DNA of 64,000 nt from Amphritea japonica ATCC BAA-1530 (GTDB taxonomy: Bacteria; Pseudomonadota; Gammaproteobacteria; Pseudomonadales; Balneatricaceae), in contig NZ_AP014545.1 of the NCBI RefSeq assembly GCF_016592435.1, positions 310,001 through 374,000 of the forward strand, written 5' to 3'. A program made the translations under genes and the position numbers. The notes under the pieces were generated by a model. That model worked only from the letters and a program-made list of their open reading frames with translations, had not been told where the DNA came from and did no database searches. Shown one piece after another: positions 29,565 through 41,040 of this stretch (position 1 is the first letter of the stretch; every line of letters starts with the position of its first letter).

Positions 29565-29593
29565 TTGTCCTTCCTTGCCTCTCTGTGTAAAAT
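29565..29593 (+). promoter_or_regulatory. Probable sigma-70 promoter of gltBD
   Basis: TTGTCC (29565-29570) and TAAAAT (29588-29593) are 17 bp apart in the 174-bp spacer before gltB. A separate TATAAT at 29559-29564 has no good -35 partner. Confidence 0.5.
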
Positions 29594-29686
29594 ACCTGTC
29601 CCATTTTCCCTATAAATACAACTGTAGCTGGAAATTGACGGCTTTAATATATTGATAATTAAGAACTTTTTGGTGGGATTCGTTTT

Positions 29687-32600
29687 ATGAGCAAAGGTCT
29701 GTATCGCCCTGGTGAGTTCAAAGATAACTGTGGTTTTGGTTTGATGGCCCATATGCAAGGGGAGCCAAGCCACGACTTGCTGTTGAAGGCGATTGAAGCA
29801 CTTGCATGTATGACTCACCGTGGTGGAATCGCGGCAGACGGTAAGACCGGAGATGGCTGCGGATTGTTGATGCAGATACCGGATACCTTTCTGCGTGCGG
29901 CTGCGAAGAGCGAACTGGGTGTTGAGTTGGGTGAGAACTATGCCGTAGGCATGGTCTTTCTGTCTAAAGAGCCTGCGCAGGCTGATGCGGCGCGCGAAAC
30001 ATTAAATAAAGAGCTGGCTGCCCAGGGATTGACGGTAGCCGGTTGGCGTATTGTGCCGACAGATGAAAGCTGTCTCGGTCCGATCGCTAAGGATACACTG
30101 CCAAAGATTGAGCAGGTATTCGTCACAACAGATAAAACTGAACGCGAACTGGCTGTCAGTATCTATACTGCTCGTCGTAAGGCTGAGATCGCCCTGGCTG
30201 CGGATGAAGACTTTTATATATGTAGTCTATCCGACAAGGTTATCTCCTATAAGGGTCTGACGATGCCGGTTGATCTGCCGGTATTTTATAAAGACCTGAG
30301 TGATGAGCGTCTGGAAACAGCGATCTGTACCTATCACCAGCGCTTTTCGACTAACACAGCGCCGCGCTGGCCTTTGGCCCAGCCGTTCCGTTTGTTAGCC
30401 CATAACGGCGAGATAAACACGATTGAGGGTAACCGTAACTGGTCCCGTGCTCGTTCGAGTAAATTTGCCACTGAGCTTTTTCCTAATGTAGATGAGCTCC
30501 AGCCTATTGTTAACACGACCGGTTCAGACTCTTCCAGTATGGATAATATGCTGGAATTCCTGCTAACGGGAGGTATGAACCTTTATCGCGCAGCACGAAT
30601 GATTGTACCGCCTGCATGGCAGAATGTAGATACCATGGACGCTGAGCTACGTGCCTTCTACGACTATAACTCCATGCACATGGAGCCATGGGACGGTCCG
30701 GCTGGAATGGTAATGACCGATGGCCGTTATGCTGTTTGTATGCTGGACCGAAATGGCTTGCGCCCATCCCGCTGGGTGATGACCAAAGATGGCTTCATCT
30801 GTACGGCATCTGAGATTGGTGTGTTTGCCTACAAACCAGAAGATATTGTTTCTCAGGGGCGTGTTGGTCCGGGTCAGATTCTCTCTATCGATACTCAGAC
30901 CGGAGAAGTACTGCATACAGCAGATGTGGATGATCGTTTGAAGAAAGCGCAGCCATATAAAAAGTGGATGCGTGAGAACGCTTTGCCGTTAGAGCAAACC
31001 ATGAACCTGACTGAAGAGTCCCAGTCTTTCTGTGAGATGACTCCGGAAGCGGTCAAAACGCACATGAAGATGTTCCAGGTGACCTTCGAAGAGCGTGATC
31101 AGGTACTTCGCCCGCTCGGTGAAACCGCGATGGAAGCTGTTGGTTCTATGGGCGATGATAAGCCGATGGCGGTTTTGTCCTCAAAAGAGCGTTCTGTTTA
31201 CGATTATTTCCGTCAGCAATTTGCTCAGGTAACCAACCCGCCGATAGATCCGTTGCGTGAAGCGATTGTTATGTCGCTTGAAACCTGTATTGGTGCTGAA
31301 CGTAACGTTTTTGAAGAGTCCCCAGAGCATGCGCGCCGTGTGATTCTGACGACTCCGGTATTGTCTGCCAGTAAATTCCTGCGTTTAAAGAATAATACAG
31401 TAGATGGCTTTGGTGTTGCTCAGATTGAACTGAACTACGATCCTGCAGAGATGGATCTGAAGGCTGCGATCGAGTCAGTGACTGATCAGGCAGTACAGTT
31501 GGTCCGTGACGGTAAAGTTATTCTTATTTTGTCTGACTTTGCAATTGAAAAGGGCAAACTGCCGATTCATGCCTCCATGGCAACAGGTGCTGTGCATCAC
31601 CGTTTGATTAATGAAGGCCTTCGTGCTGATGCGAACATTGTGGTTGAATCTGGCACGGTACGTGACCCTCACCACTTTGCGGTGTTGTTTGGTTTTGGTG
31701 CGACTGCGGTATACCCATACCTGGCTTACCGGGTTCTGACCGACCTTTGTGCAACGAATGAGTTGCAGATGAACTGGCTGGATAGTCACGAGAACTATCG
31801 TAAAGGTATTAACAAAGGCCTGATGAAGATCCTGTCCAAGATGGGCATTTCTACGGTTGCTTCATATCGTGGAGCGCAGCTCTTTGAGGCGGTAGGTATT
31901 AACTCTGACGTTGTGAGTCTTTGTTATACCGGTGTAGCCAGCCGGATTGAAGGGGCTGACTTTAGTGACTTCCAGAAAGACCAGCAAGCGCTGTCTGAGG
32001 AGGCCTGGGTTGCCCGTAAGAAGATTAAGCAAGGCGGTCTGCTGAAGTATGTACATGGCGGTGAGTATCATGCCTACAATCCGGATGTAATCCGGACTAT
32101 TCATTCGGCGGTTCGCAGCGGTGATTCTGCTGACTATCAGGAATATGCTGATCTTGTGAATAAGCGCGGCGTCGCGACTATCCGTGATTTATTGGGACTG
32201 AAAAAAGATGCTAAATCTGTTCAGCTGAGTGAAGTTGAACCGATTGAAAATATATTCAAGCGCTTTGACTCAGCAGCGATGTCGCTGGGCGCGTTGTCTC
32301 CTGAAGCCCACGAATGCCTGGCGATGGCGATGAACGAACTGGGTGGTCGTTCAAATTCCGGTGAAGGTGGTGAAGATCCTGCGCGTCATGGTACGAATAA
32401 GCGCTCTAAGATTAAGCAGGTAGCGTCGGGTCGTTTTGGTGTAACTCCTGAGTATTTGATCAATGCAGACGTAATGCAGATCAAGGTGGCGCAGGGTGCT
32501 AAGCCGGGCGAAGGTGGTCAGTTGCCAGGCGGTAAGGTCAATAGCCTGATTGCGCGTTTGCGTTACTCGGTACCGGGTGTCACTCTGATTTCACCTCCAC

Positions 32601-34141
32601 CGCACCACGATATCTACTCAATTGAAGATCTGGCGCAGCTGATTTTTGACCTGAAACAGGTTAACCCTGAAGGCCTGGTTTCGGTGAAGCTGGTGTCTCG
32701 TCCAGGCGTGGGCACTATCGCCTGCGGTGTAGCTAAAGCCTATGCAGATCTGATTACTATCTCCGGCTATGACGGTGGTACAGCGGCGAGCCCGTTGACC
32801 TCGGTGCATTATGCAGGCTCTCCCTGGGAGCTGGGTCTGGCGGATGCTCATCAGTCTCTGCGGGGCAACCATCTACGTGGCAATATTCGATTGCAGACCG
32901 ATGGCGGCCTTAAAACAGGTCTGGACGTTGTAAAAGCAGCGATTCTAGGTGCAGAAAGCTTTGGTTTTGGAACGATGCCGATGGTTGCCGTCGGTTGTAA
33001 ATACCTGCGTATCTGTCATCTGAATAACTGTGCGACCGGTGTGGCCACACAGAACGATGAGCTGCGGGATAAGCATTACCGCGGTACTGTTGAGATGGTT
33101 AAGAACTATTTCCGCTTTGTTGCTGAAGAAACGCGTCAGTGGATGGCCTCTGTAGGGGTGCGTACGCTGGAAGAGCTGGTTGGTCGTGTTGATCTGCTGG
33201 AGCTGCTGGATGGTAGTACGACTAAACACGCGAAGCTGGATCTGTCTCCGCTGATCTCTGATGCCGGTATTCCTGCTGAATATCCACAGACTTGCCAGGT
33301 AGAGCAGAATGATCCTTACGATCTGGCGCAGTTGAACAGTAAGATGCTGGACTTGGCGCAACAGGCTATCAATGATAAGTCTGGTGCTGAGTTCGAGCTG
33401 GTAATTACTAACTGTGACCGTTCAGTTGGTGCGCGGACATCCGGTGCAATCGCGAAAGTACACGGTAACCTGGGTATGAACGATAAGCCTGTTCGCTTTA
33501 ACTTTACCGGTCATGCGGGACAAAGTTTTGGTGTATGGAATGCGGGTGGTCAGGAACTGTATCTGAAAGGTGATGCAAACGACTACGTTGGTAAAGGTAT
33601 GGCCGGAGGCAAGATCGTTATTCGTCAGCCGGAAACTGTGACTTTTGCCAGTAATGAAACTGCGATTATCGGTAATACCTGCCTCTATGGTGCGACCGGT
33701 GGCAAACTCTTTGCGGCAGGTTCTGCCGGTGAGCGTTTCGGTGTGCGTAACTCAGGTTGTTATGCTGTTATCGAAGGCGCGGGTGACCACTGCTGTGAGT
33801 ATATGACTGGCGGTATGGTAACTGTGTTGGGTGAGACGGGTTATAACTTCGGTGCGGGTATGACCGGTGGTTTTGCCTACGTTCTGGATATGGATAACAC
33901 CTTTGTTGATCGGTACAACCATGAATTGGTGGATATCCACCGCGTGGCGCCGCAGCATATGGAAGAATACAAGAACCACTTGCGTACAGTGATCATCGGT
34001 TTTGTTAGTGAGACCGGTAGCGCGTGGGGACAGCAGATTGTTGATAACTTCGATGATTACATTGGTCGTTTCTGGCTTGTTAAGCCTAAAGCGGCTAGTT
34101 TGGGAGCGCTGCTAGCTGATATGCGCTCCCGTCCGGAGTAA
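29687..34141 (+). CDS. gltB: Glutamate synthase (NADPH) large subunit
   Basis: 1484 residues. With GltD it makes two glutamates from glutamine and 2-oxoglutarate. A short propeptide precedes the catalytic Cys15 of the class II glutamine amidotransferase domain (CGFGLMAHM). The central domain and FMN-binding synthase domain follow (about 800-1190; [26 protein letters not shown], with 3Fe-4S cysteines in [12 protein letters not shown] after about 1105), and the C-terminal GXGXG beta-helix domain is at about 1230-1440. It is separated from gltD by 72 bp containing a stem-loop. Confidence 0.98.
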   Translation: MSKGLYRPGEFKDNCGFGLMAHMQGEPSHDLLLKAIEALACMTHRGGIAADGKTGDGCGLLMQIPDTFLRAAAKSELGVELGENYAVGMVFLSKEPAQADAARETLNKELAAQGLTVAGWRIVPTDESCLGPIAKDTLPKIEQVFVTTDKTERELAVSIYTARRKAEIALAADEDFYICSLSDKVISYKGLTMPVDLPVFYKDLSDERLETAICTYHQRFSTNTAPRWPLAQPFRLLAHNGEINTIEGNRNWSRARSSKFATELFPNVDELQPIVNTTGSDSSSMDNMLEFLLTGGMNLYRAARMIVPPAWQNVDTMDAELRAFYDYNSMHMEPWDGPAGMVMTDGRYAVCMLDRNGLRPSRWVMTKDGFICTASEIGVFAYKPEDIVSQGRVGPGQILSIDTQTGEVLHTADVDDRLKKAQPYKKWMRENALPLEQTMNLTEESQSFCEMTPEAVKTHMKMFQVTFEERDQVLRPLGETAMEAVGSMGDDKPMAVLSSKERSVYDYFRQQFAQVTNPPIDPLREAIVMSLETCIGAERNVFEESPEHARRVILTTPVLSASKFLRLKNNTVDGFGVAQIELNYDPAEMDLKAAIESVTDQAVQLVRDGKVILILSDFAIEKGKLPIHASMATGAVHHRLINEGLRADANIVVESGTVRDPHHFAVLFGFGATAVYPYLAYRVLTDLCATNELQMNWLDSHENYRKGINKGLMKILSKMGISTVASYRGAQLFEAVGINSDVVSLCYTGVASRIEGADFSDFQKDQQALSEEAWVARKKIKQGGLLKYVHGGEYHAYNPDVIRTIHSAVRSGDSADYQEYADLVNKRGVATIRDLLGLKKDAKSVQLSEVEPIENIFKRFDSAAMSLGALSPEAHECLAMAMNELGGRSNSGEGGEDPARHGTNKRSKIKQVASGRFGVTPEYLINADVMQIKVAQGAKPGEGGQLPGGKVNSLIARLRYSVPGVTLISPPPHHDIYSIEDLAQLIFDLKQVNPEGLVSVKLVSRPGVGTIACGVAKAYADLITISGYDGGTAASPLTSVHYAGSPWELGLADAHQSLRGNHLRGNIRLQTDGGLKTGLDVVKAAILGAESFGFGTMPMVAVGCKYLRICHLNNCATGVATQNDELRDKHYRGTVEMVKNYFRFVAEETRQWMASVGVRTLEELVGRVDLLELLDGSTTKHAKLDLSPLISDAGIPAEYPQTCQVEQNDPYDLAQLNSKMLDLAQQAINDKSGAEFELVITNCDRSVGARTSGAIAKVHGNLGMNDKPVRFNFTGHAGQSFGVWNAGGQELYLKGDANDYVGKGMAGGKIVIRQPETVTFASNETAIIGNTCLYGATGGKLFAAGSAGERFGVRNSGCYAVIEGAGDHCCEYMTGGMVTVLGETGYNFGAGMTGGFAYVLDMDNTFVDRYNHELVDIHRVAPQHMEEYKNHLRTVIIGFVSETGSAWGQQIVDNFDDYIGRFWLVKPKAASLGALLADMRSRPE

Positions 34142-34173
34142 TGGGTTCATCGAACAGATGTAATGATTTAGCT

Positions 34174-34195
34174 GTGTCTGTCTGCGGACAGGCAC
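34174..34195 (+). repeat. Stem-loop between gltB and gltD
   Basis: GTGTCTGTC (34174-34182) pairs with GACAGGCAC (34187-34195) over nine pairs including one G-U, with a TGCG tetraloop. No T-run follows, so it is more likely an mRNA processing or stability element than a terminator. Confidence 0.5.
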
Positions 34196-34201
34196 TATTA
34201 G

Positions 34202-35635
<1,434 letters not shown>

Positions 35636-35651
35636 AACAGCAAGTGCTACG

Positions 35652-35679
35652 AAAAGGTCGCTTTATGCGGCCTTTTTTT
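35652..35679 (+). terminator. Rho-independent terminator after gltD
   Basis: AAAAGGTCGC and GCGGCC pair (one G-U) around TTTAT and are followed by T7. Confidence 0.8.
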
Positions 35680-35779
35680 GTGTTCGAAAGTCTGAGGTGA
35701 GTTACTGCGTTAGTTGTTCGCCCCAGCCGTTAAAAACCTGTAAAATGCCTGCAGTTTTGAATCTGAGTTGAGAAGAGTA

Positions 35780-36844
35780 ATGGCTGAACTAAAGAATGAT
35801 CGTTTCCTGCGTGCGCTGATGCGTGAGCCTGTTGATGTAACACCGGTATGGATGATGCGTCAGGCTGGCCGTTATCTTCCTGAGTATCGGGCTACCCGTG
35901 CTCAAGCCGGCGACTTTCTGAGTCTGTGCAAAAACCGGGATCTGGCATGTGAAGTAACTATCCAGCCTTTAGAGCGTTACGATCTGGATGCGGCTATCCT
36001 TTTCTCAGATATTCTGACAATTCCCGATGCTATGGGTCTTGGTTTGTATTTTGAAGTCGGTGAAGGGCCTAAGTTTAAGAAGGTTATTCGTACGGAAGCT
36101 GATGTAGATGCTCTGCCGGTACCTAAATCTGCCAGTGATCTCGATTATGTAATGAACGCAGTGAAGACTATTCGCTCCGAGCTGAATGGACGAGTGCCGC
36201 TGATCGGTTTCTCAGGTAGTCCATGGACACTGGCTACCTATATGGTTGAGGGTGGTTCCAGTAAAGATTTCCGTCATATCAAGAAGATGATGTATGCGAC
36301 GCCTGAAGTGCTGCATCAGCTGTTAGATAAATTGGCGCAATCGGTGACTGACTATCTGAATGAGCAGATCCGTAGTGGTGCTCAGGCGGTACAGATTTTT
36401 GATACCTGGGGTGGCGCATTGAGCGGTCCGATGTATCAGGAGTTCTCATTGAAATATATGCAGAAGATTGCCAATGGTCTGATTCGTGAAAACGAAGGGC
36501 GTAAGGTGCCGCTGATTATGTTTACCAAGAATGGTGGCCAGTGGCTGGAAGCGATGGCTGAGGCGGGAGCAGATGCTTTAGGACTGGACTGGACAACCAA
36601 TATTGATGATGCCCGGGCCCGTATAGGTGACAAAGTGGCCTTGCAGGGTAATATGGATCCGTCTGTATTATATGGTACGCCTGAGCGTATTCGTGCTGAA
36701 GTGGCAGATATTCTGGCGCGTTATGGTAGCGGTCCTGGTCATATCTTTAATTTGGGGCATGGTATCCACCAGTTTGTTGACCCGGCTCAGCCGAAGATTT
36801 TTGTTGATGCGGTACATGAACTAAGTGCTCAGTACCACGTCTAA
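35780..36844 (+). CDS. hemE: Uroporphyrinogen decarboxylase
   Basis: 354 residues from the ATG at 35780, equal to E. coli HemE; a TTG twelve bases upstream is less likely. Removes four acetate carboxyls from uroporphyrinogen III. The N-terminal signature [16 protein letters not shown] (about 24-39), the catalytic aspartate in [12 protein letters not shown] and the [17 protein letters not shown] block are all present. It has terminators on both sides, so it is probably monocistronic. Confidence 0.98.
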   Translation: MAELKNDRFLRALMREPVDVTPVWMMRQAGRYLPEYRATRAQAGDFLSLCKNRDLACEVTIQPLERYDLDAAILFSDILTIPDAMGLGLYFEVGEGPKFKKVIRTEADVDALPVPKSASDLDYVMNAVKTIRSELNGRVPLIGFSGSPWTLATYMVEGGSSKDFRHIKKMMYATPEVLHQLLDKLAQSVTDYLNEQIRSGAQAVQIFDTWGGALSGPMYQEFSLKYMQKIANGLIRENEGRKVPLIMFTKNGGQWLEAMAEAGADALGLDWTTNIDDARARIGDKVALQGNMDPSVLYGTPERIRAEVADILARYGSGPGHIFNLGHGIHQFVDPAQPKIFVDAVHELSAQYHV

Positions 36845-36861
36845 CGTGTTGAAATTTAATG

Positions 36862-36885
36862 AGAGGGCTTATGGCCCTCTTTTGT
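36862..36885 (+). terminator. Rho-independent terminator after hemE
   Basis: AGAGGGC (36862-36868) pairs with GCCCTCT (36874-36880), followed by TTTTGTT. Confidence 0.8.
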
Positions 36886-36900
36886 TATCTAACGGAATTG

Positions 36901-37638
36901 ATGGCTCCCGAGATGAAACGACTGACAGAACTATTGGAAAGTAACCGTCAATGGGCGGAAAAAATCAATCAGGAAGATCCGGAATTTTTTGAAACACTTG
37001 CCCAGCAGCAAGCTCCTGAATACCTATGGATTGGTTGTTCTGATAGCCGGGTACCTGCAAATGAGATTGTAAATATGATGCCAGGTGAGCTATTTGTTCA
37101 CCGTAACGTATCAAATCTGGTTGTGCATACTGATATGAATTGCCTGTCGGTGATTCAGTACGCGGTTGAAGTGCTGAAAGTGAAGCATATTATGGTCGTA
37201 GGACACTACGGATGCGGAGGCGTTAAAGCGGCGATAGAGGCGACTCCTCATGGCTTGATTGACAACTGGTTGCGGCATATTCGTAATGTTTACAATAAAC
37301 ACCGTAAGTTGTTGTCGGCCTGGGATAACTCCCATCAGCAGCTGGACCGTTTGTGTGAATTGAACGTAATTGAGCAGGCTTATAATGTCTGTGAGACCAC
37401 AGTGGTACAGGAAGCCTGGTCGAGAGGACAGGATGTGGCTGTGCACGGTTGGGTTTATGGACTCAATGATGGCCTGGTCAATGATCTGGAATTTGACGCC
37501 TGTAGTCAGGAAGATGTAGATGACGAGTATCGGCTTGCGATTAACAAAATCGAAAAACTGCGTGAGCTGGCCTTTGTGTCTGAAAAGGGACAAAACGCCC
37601 GCGGTTTATGGGATAAACTACGTAAACTGTTTAACTGA
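36901..37638 (+). CDS. can: Beta-class carbonic anhydrase
   Basis: About 245 residues. Interconverts CO2 and bicarbonate. The zinc ligands are in WIGCSDSRVP (Cys, with its Asp-Arg dyad) and GHYGCGGVKAA (His and Cys), the same pattern as E. coli Can. The frame opens at 36859, but that ATG lies inside the hemE terminator hairpin; the ATG at 36901, or 36913, fits the family N-terminus (MKRLTELLESN). A bidirectional terminator separates it from convergent metY. Confidence 0.95.
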   Translation: MAPEMKRLTELLESNRQWAEKINQEDPEFFETLAQQQAPEYLWIGCSDSRVPANEIVNMMPGELFVHRNVSNLVVHTDMNCLSVIQYAVEVLKVKHIMVVGHYGCGGVKAAIEATPHGLIDNWLRHIRNVYNKHRKLLSAWDNSHQQLDRLCELNVIEQAYNVCETTVVQEAWSRGQDVAVHGWVYGLNDGLVNDLEFDACSQEDVDDEYRLAINKIEKLRELAFVSEKGQNARGLWDKLRKLFN

Positions 37639-37661
37639 TCATTTATTTGCTCAGGTGATAT

Positions 37662-37693
37662 AAAAAAGCCTCGCATTAGCGAGGCTTTTTTTT
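37662..37693. terminator. Bidirectional terminator between can and metY
   Basis: GCCTCGC and GCGAGGC pair around ATTA, flanked by A6 and T8. Confidence 0.92.
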
Positions 37694-37707
37694 ATCTGCT
37701 TTAAATA

Positions 37708-38982
37708 TTACTTCGCAGCTTGTAGTGCCTGATCAAGATCGGCCATCAGGTCATCGATATGCTCGATGCCGATAGACAGACGAACCATTTCCGGGCTTAC
37801 GCCAGCTGATTTCAGTTCTTCATCGTTCAGCTGACGATGAGTAGTTTCGGCTGGGATTGATGCCAATGACTTACAATCACCTATGTTAACCAGGCGCAGG
37901 AAGATGTTGAGTGCATCGTAGAATTTAATAGTGGCTTCGCGGCCGGCTTTCAGACCAAAGCTAAGAATCCCTGATGCCTTGCCGTTCATGTACTTTTTAG
38001 CCAAAGCGTTATCTTTGTGGCTTTCCAGACCTGCATAGTTGACCCAGGATACCTGGTCATGATTTTCCAGGTACTCTGCAATCGTCTGAGTGTTTTCGCA
38101 GATACGTTCCATTCGCAGGCTTAGAGTTTCGATACCCTGAATCAGCAGGAAGGCGTTCATTGGTGACAGTGCGGCACCGGTATTACGCAGCGGAACGACA
38201 CGGCAGCGGCCGATAAATGCAGCAGGGCCAAAGGCATCGGTATAGACCACGCCGTGATATGAAACATCAGGTGTGGTTAGCAGAGGGAAGCGGTCAGCGT
38301 TATCTGCCCAAGGGAAGTTTCCGGAATCAACAATGACGCCACCGATAGAGTTACCATGGCCGCCGATGTATTTAGTGGCTGCCTGAATAACGATATCAGC
38401 GCCGTGCTCAATCGGACGCCATAGTGCGGGGCTGGCAACAGTGCTGTCAACGATCAGTGGCAGGCCGTGTTTATGGGCCAGTTCGGCCAGAGCTTCAATG
38501 TCAGCAATGCCGCCAGAAGGGTTGCCGATGGATTCACAGAAGATTGCGCGGGTGCGGTCGTCTATCTGAGCTTCCATTGCGGCAAAGTCGTCTTTGTTAG
38601 CGAAGCGTACTTCGATACCCTGGCGCGGCAGAGTGTGCGCGAACAGGTTATAAGTCCCGCCGTACAGCTCGCTGGTAGCGATAATGTTATCACCGGCTTC
38701 AGCGATAGTCTGAATCGTGTAAGTAATGGCTGCCATGCCTGAAGCAACTGCCAGAGCAGCAACGCCGCCTTCCATCGCTGCAACACGCTGTTCCAGTACA
38801 TCGTTGGTCGGATTCATGATACGGGTGTAGATATTACCGGGTACCTTCAGATCGAACAGGTCGGCGCCGTGCTGTGCGTTATCGAATGCGTATGATGCGG
38901 TCTGATAAATAGGGACAGCAACTGCTTTAGTGGTTTCGTCCGGGCTGTAACCGCCGTGTACGGCAATGGTTTCCAGTTTCAT
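37708..38982 (-). CDS. metY: O-acetylhomoserine (or O-succinylhomoserine) sulfhydrylase, PLP enzyme
   Basis: 424 residues of the Cys/Met metabolism PLP family. The start METIAVHGGYSPDETTKAVAVPIYQT-like region, SELYGGTYNLF (about 104), VDSTVASPALWRP and the PLP lysine in IQAATKYIGGHG (about 206) are seen. The length and the early HGGYSPD pattern favour the direct sulfhydrylase MetY, which makes homocysteine from sulfide, over cystathionine enzymes, but the acyl group of the substrate is not certain. AGGAG precedes the ATG at 38982. No SAM riboswitch was seen upstream. Confidence 0.88.
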   Translation of the reverse strand: MKLETIAVHGGYSPDETTKAVAVPIYQTASYAFDNAQHGADLFDLKVPGNIYTRIMNPTNDVLEQRVAAMEGGVAALAVASGMAAITYTIQTIAEAGDNIIATSELYGGTYNLFAHTLPRQGIEVRFANKDDFAAMEAQIDDRTRAIFCESIGNPSGGIADIEALAELAHKHGLPLIVDSTVASPALWRPIEHGADIVIQAATKYIGGHGNSIGGVIVDSGNFPWADNADRFPLLTTPDVSYHGVVYTDAFGPAAFIGRCRVVPLRNTGAALSPMNAFLLIQGIETLSLRMERICENTQTIAEYLENHDQVSWVNYAGLESHKDNALAKKYMNGKASGILSFGLKAGREATIKFYDALNIFLRLVNIGDCKSLASIPAETTHRQLNDEELKSAGVSPEMVRLSIGIEHIDDLMADLDQALQAAK

Positions 38983-39142
38983 CTGAAGCTCCTCATGAGA
39001 AATGTGATACGTTAAATTTCGTTCTTGTATTTGTTACGTAGCGCTCGATTGTAGCTCTTCAGGAGAAGAAATAAAGCTCTCTTTTGTTCAAGGCAGCAGA
39101 GGGTTCAGATAGAATGCGCAGATACACCTAAAGGAGAGTTTG

Positions 39143-40516
39143 ATGGCTAAGGCGAAGAGTGCGTATGTCTGTAATGACTGCGGCGCAGATTATTCCAAAT
39201 GGCAGGGGCAGTGTACCGCCTGTAATGCCTGGAATACTCTGACCGAGATTCGCCTTAGCAGTGCTAAAGCAAGCAGTACGCGGGGTGCTCGGTATGAGGG
39301 ATATGCGGGGGCTGGCAATGTTGCAAAGGTGCAGGACCTGTCAGAGGTGAATCTGGCCGAAATGCCTCGTTTTGCATCTGGATCCGGTGAGTTAGATCGG
39401 GTGCTGGGGGGAGGATTAGTGCCTGGCTCTGCGATTCTGATCGGTGGTCATCCTGGCGCGGGTAAAAGTACACTGTTATTGCAGACTATGTGTCATCTTG
39501 CCCAGCAGATGCCCGCGCTCTACGTTACCGGTGAGGAATCTCTGCAGCAGGTGGCTCTGCGCGCTCAGCGTTTAGGGACGAATAGCCATAATCTGAAAAT
39601 GCTGTCAGAAACCAGTGTTGAGCAAATCTGCACCACCGCCGAACAGCTTAAGCCGAAAGTGCTGGTGGTCGATTCGATACAGGTGATGCATGTGGATGAT
39701 GTGCAATCTGCTCCCGGGAGTGTGTCTCAGGTTCGAGAGGCGGCTGCCTATCTGACTCGTTTTGCTAAGCAGACAGGCACGGTGTTGTTCCTGGTTGGCC
39801 ATGTCACTAAAGACGGCTCGCTGGCGGGACCGAAAGTGCTGGAGCATATGATTGACTGTTCACTGCAATTAGAGGGTGATAGTGACGGTCGTTTCCGGAC
39901 GTTACGTAGTCATAAAAACCGTTTTGGTGCGGTGAATGAGCTGGGTGTGTTCGCGATGCTTGAGCAAGGCCTGAAAGAAGTAAAAAACCCCAGTTCTATT
40001 TTTCTCAACCGTGGCGAGGTGCCTAGCCCTGGCAGTCTGGTAATGGTGGTGTGGGAGGGTACTCGTCCTTTGCTGGTAGAAGTTCAGGCGCTAGTGGATG
40101 AAAGTCATATGAATAACCCGCGACGGGTTGCCGTGGGATTAGATCATAACCGGTTGGCGATGTTATTGGCGGTATTGCATCGCCACGGAGGTTTACAAAC
40201 AGGTGATCAGGATGTGTTTGTTAACGTAGTGGGCGGTGTCAAAGTGCTTGAAACCAGTGCTGATCTGGCGCTATTGCTGTCCGTGGTTTCGAGCTTTCGT
40301 GATCGGGCGCTGCCACAAGATCTGATTGTTTTTGGTGAGGTCGGGTTGTCAGGTGAAATTCGTCCGGTGCCTAATGGTCAGGAGCGCATCAAAGAGGCGG
40401 CTAAACACGGATTTAGGCGTGCGATTGTGCCAAAAGCAAATGCGCCAAAACAGCGCCTGGAGGGAATGGAGGTAATAGGCGTGAGTCAGTTATCGGAAGC
40501 CCTGGAAGCGCTGTGA
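39143..40516 (+). CDS. radA: DNA repair protein RadA
   Basis: 457 residues from the ATG at 39143 with AAGGAG upstream. An N-terminal C4 zinc finger (CNDCGADYSKWQGQCTAC) is followed by the RecA-like ATPase with Walker A GGHPGAGKST (about 98-107), the RadA-specific KNRFG motif (about 255) and a C-terminal Lon-protease-like domain ending near the end of the protein. It promotes branch migration during recombinational repair. It is divergent from metY; its stop codon abuts that of the convergent PilZ gene. Confidence 0.97.
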   Translation: MAKAKSAYVCNDCGADYSKWQGQCTACNAWNTLTEIRLSSAKASSTRGARYEGYAGAGNVAKVQDLSEVNLAEMPRFASGSGELDRVLGGGLVPGSAILIGGHPGAGKSTLLLQTMCHLAQQMPALYVTGEESLQQVALRAQRLGTNSHNLKMLSETSVEQICTTAEQLKPKVLVVDSIQVMHVDDVQSAPGSVSQVREAAAYLTRFAKQTGTVLFLVGHVTKDGSLAGPKVLEHMIDCSLQLEGDSDGRFRTLRSHKNRFGAVNELGVFAMLEQGLKEVKNPSSIFLNRGEVPSPGSLVMVVWEGTRPLLVEVQALVDESHMNNPRRVAVGLDHNRLAMLLAVLHRHGGLQTGDQDVFVNVVGGVKVLETSADLALLLSVVSSFRDRALPQDLIVFGEVGLSGEIRPVPNGQERIKEAAKHGFRRAIVPKANAPKQRLEGMEVIGVSQLSEALEAL

Positions 40517-40879
40517 TTACTCTTTAGCGCTCAGGTGCTCCAGCTCTCGTTCAAGCAGGTCTTCGTTACCGAGATTCAGTTCTACAAGTCGGCGAAGATG
40601 TGAAACGCTGTCTATATCCATGCTTTGAGCTTCAAAGCCCAGATATTCGCCCATTTGATGACGTAAAATAACGGGCATGCGTATGGTAATGTCATCACTC
40701 AGTTTTAGCACAAGGTCAGCGTTGTCGCCGACTTTCAGCATAGGGGTGATGATAGTGGAGGTGAGAGCCCCGCGAAAAGAGATGTCGATCAGGTTGACTG
40801 GCCAGCTACAGGCTTCGGTCTCTACTTCACAGTCTGCATCAAAGGTTATCCGCTGAAAGCGGCGCCGTTCTTCTGTCAT
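40517..40879 (-). CDS. PilZ-domain protein (predicted c-di-GMP receptor)
   Basis: 120 residues, almost all one PilZ domain. Both c-di-GMP binding motifs are present: the arginine motif RRRFQR near residue 5 and the D-x-S-x-x-G motif DISFRG near residue 32. The protein therefore probably binds the second messenger; its output partner is unknown. A link to the type IV pili encoded 15 kb away is possible but only inferred. The stop codon directly abuts that of radA. It lies 161 bp downstream of ettA with a terminator between. Confidence 0.88.
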   Translation of the reverse strand: MTEERRRFQRITFDADCEVETEACSWPVNLIDISFRGALTSTIITPMLKVGDNADLVLKLSDDITIRMPVILRHQMGEYLGFEAQSMDIDSVSHLRRLVELNLGNEDLLERELEHLSAKE

Positions 40880-40985
40880 TTTCTATTCTCCTGCGTATTA
40901 CTACGTGTTGGCTGCAGCAAATTGCCTTTTAGTTTAGAGCAAATTGTCCGCCGGGAATACCTGCAGGATTACTCAGCATGAGGAA

Positions 40986-41015
40986 TAAAAAAACCGGCCT
41001 GAGGGCCGGTTTTTT
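40986..41015. terminator. Terminator after ettA
   Basis: ACCGGCC and GGCCGGT pair around TGAG, flanked by an A-run and T6; symmetrical, and placed right at the ettA 3' end. Confidence 0.88.
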
Positions 41016-41040
41016 CTGCAAAGCGCTTAATGCTGGATTA

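Noticed and set aside
36859-36900. Start of can at 36859
   Set aside because: That ATG and the next codons lie in the hemE terminator hairpin and add residues absent from the family.
38983-39142. SAM riboswitch or MetJ operator upstream of metY
   Set aside because: Neither the conserved SAM aptamer segments nor tandem AGACGTCT-like boxes are visible in the 160-bp spacer.
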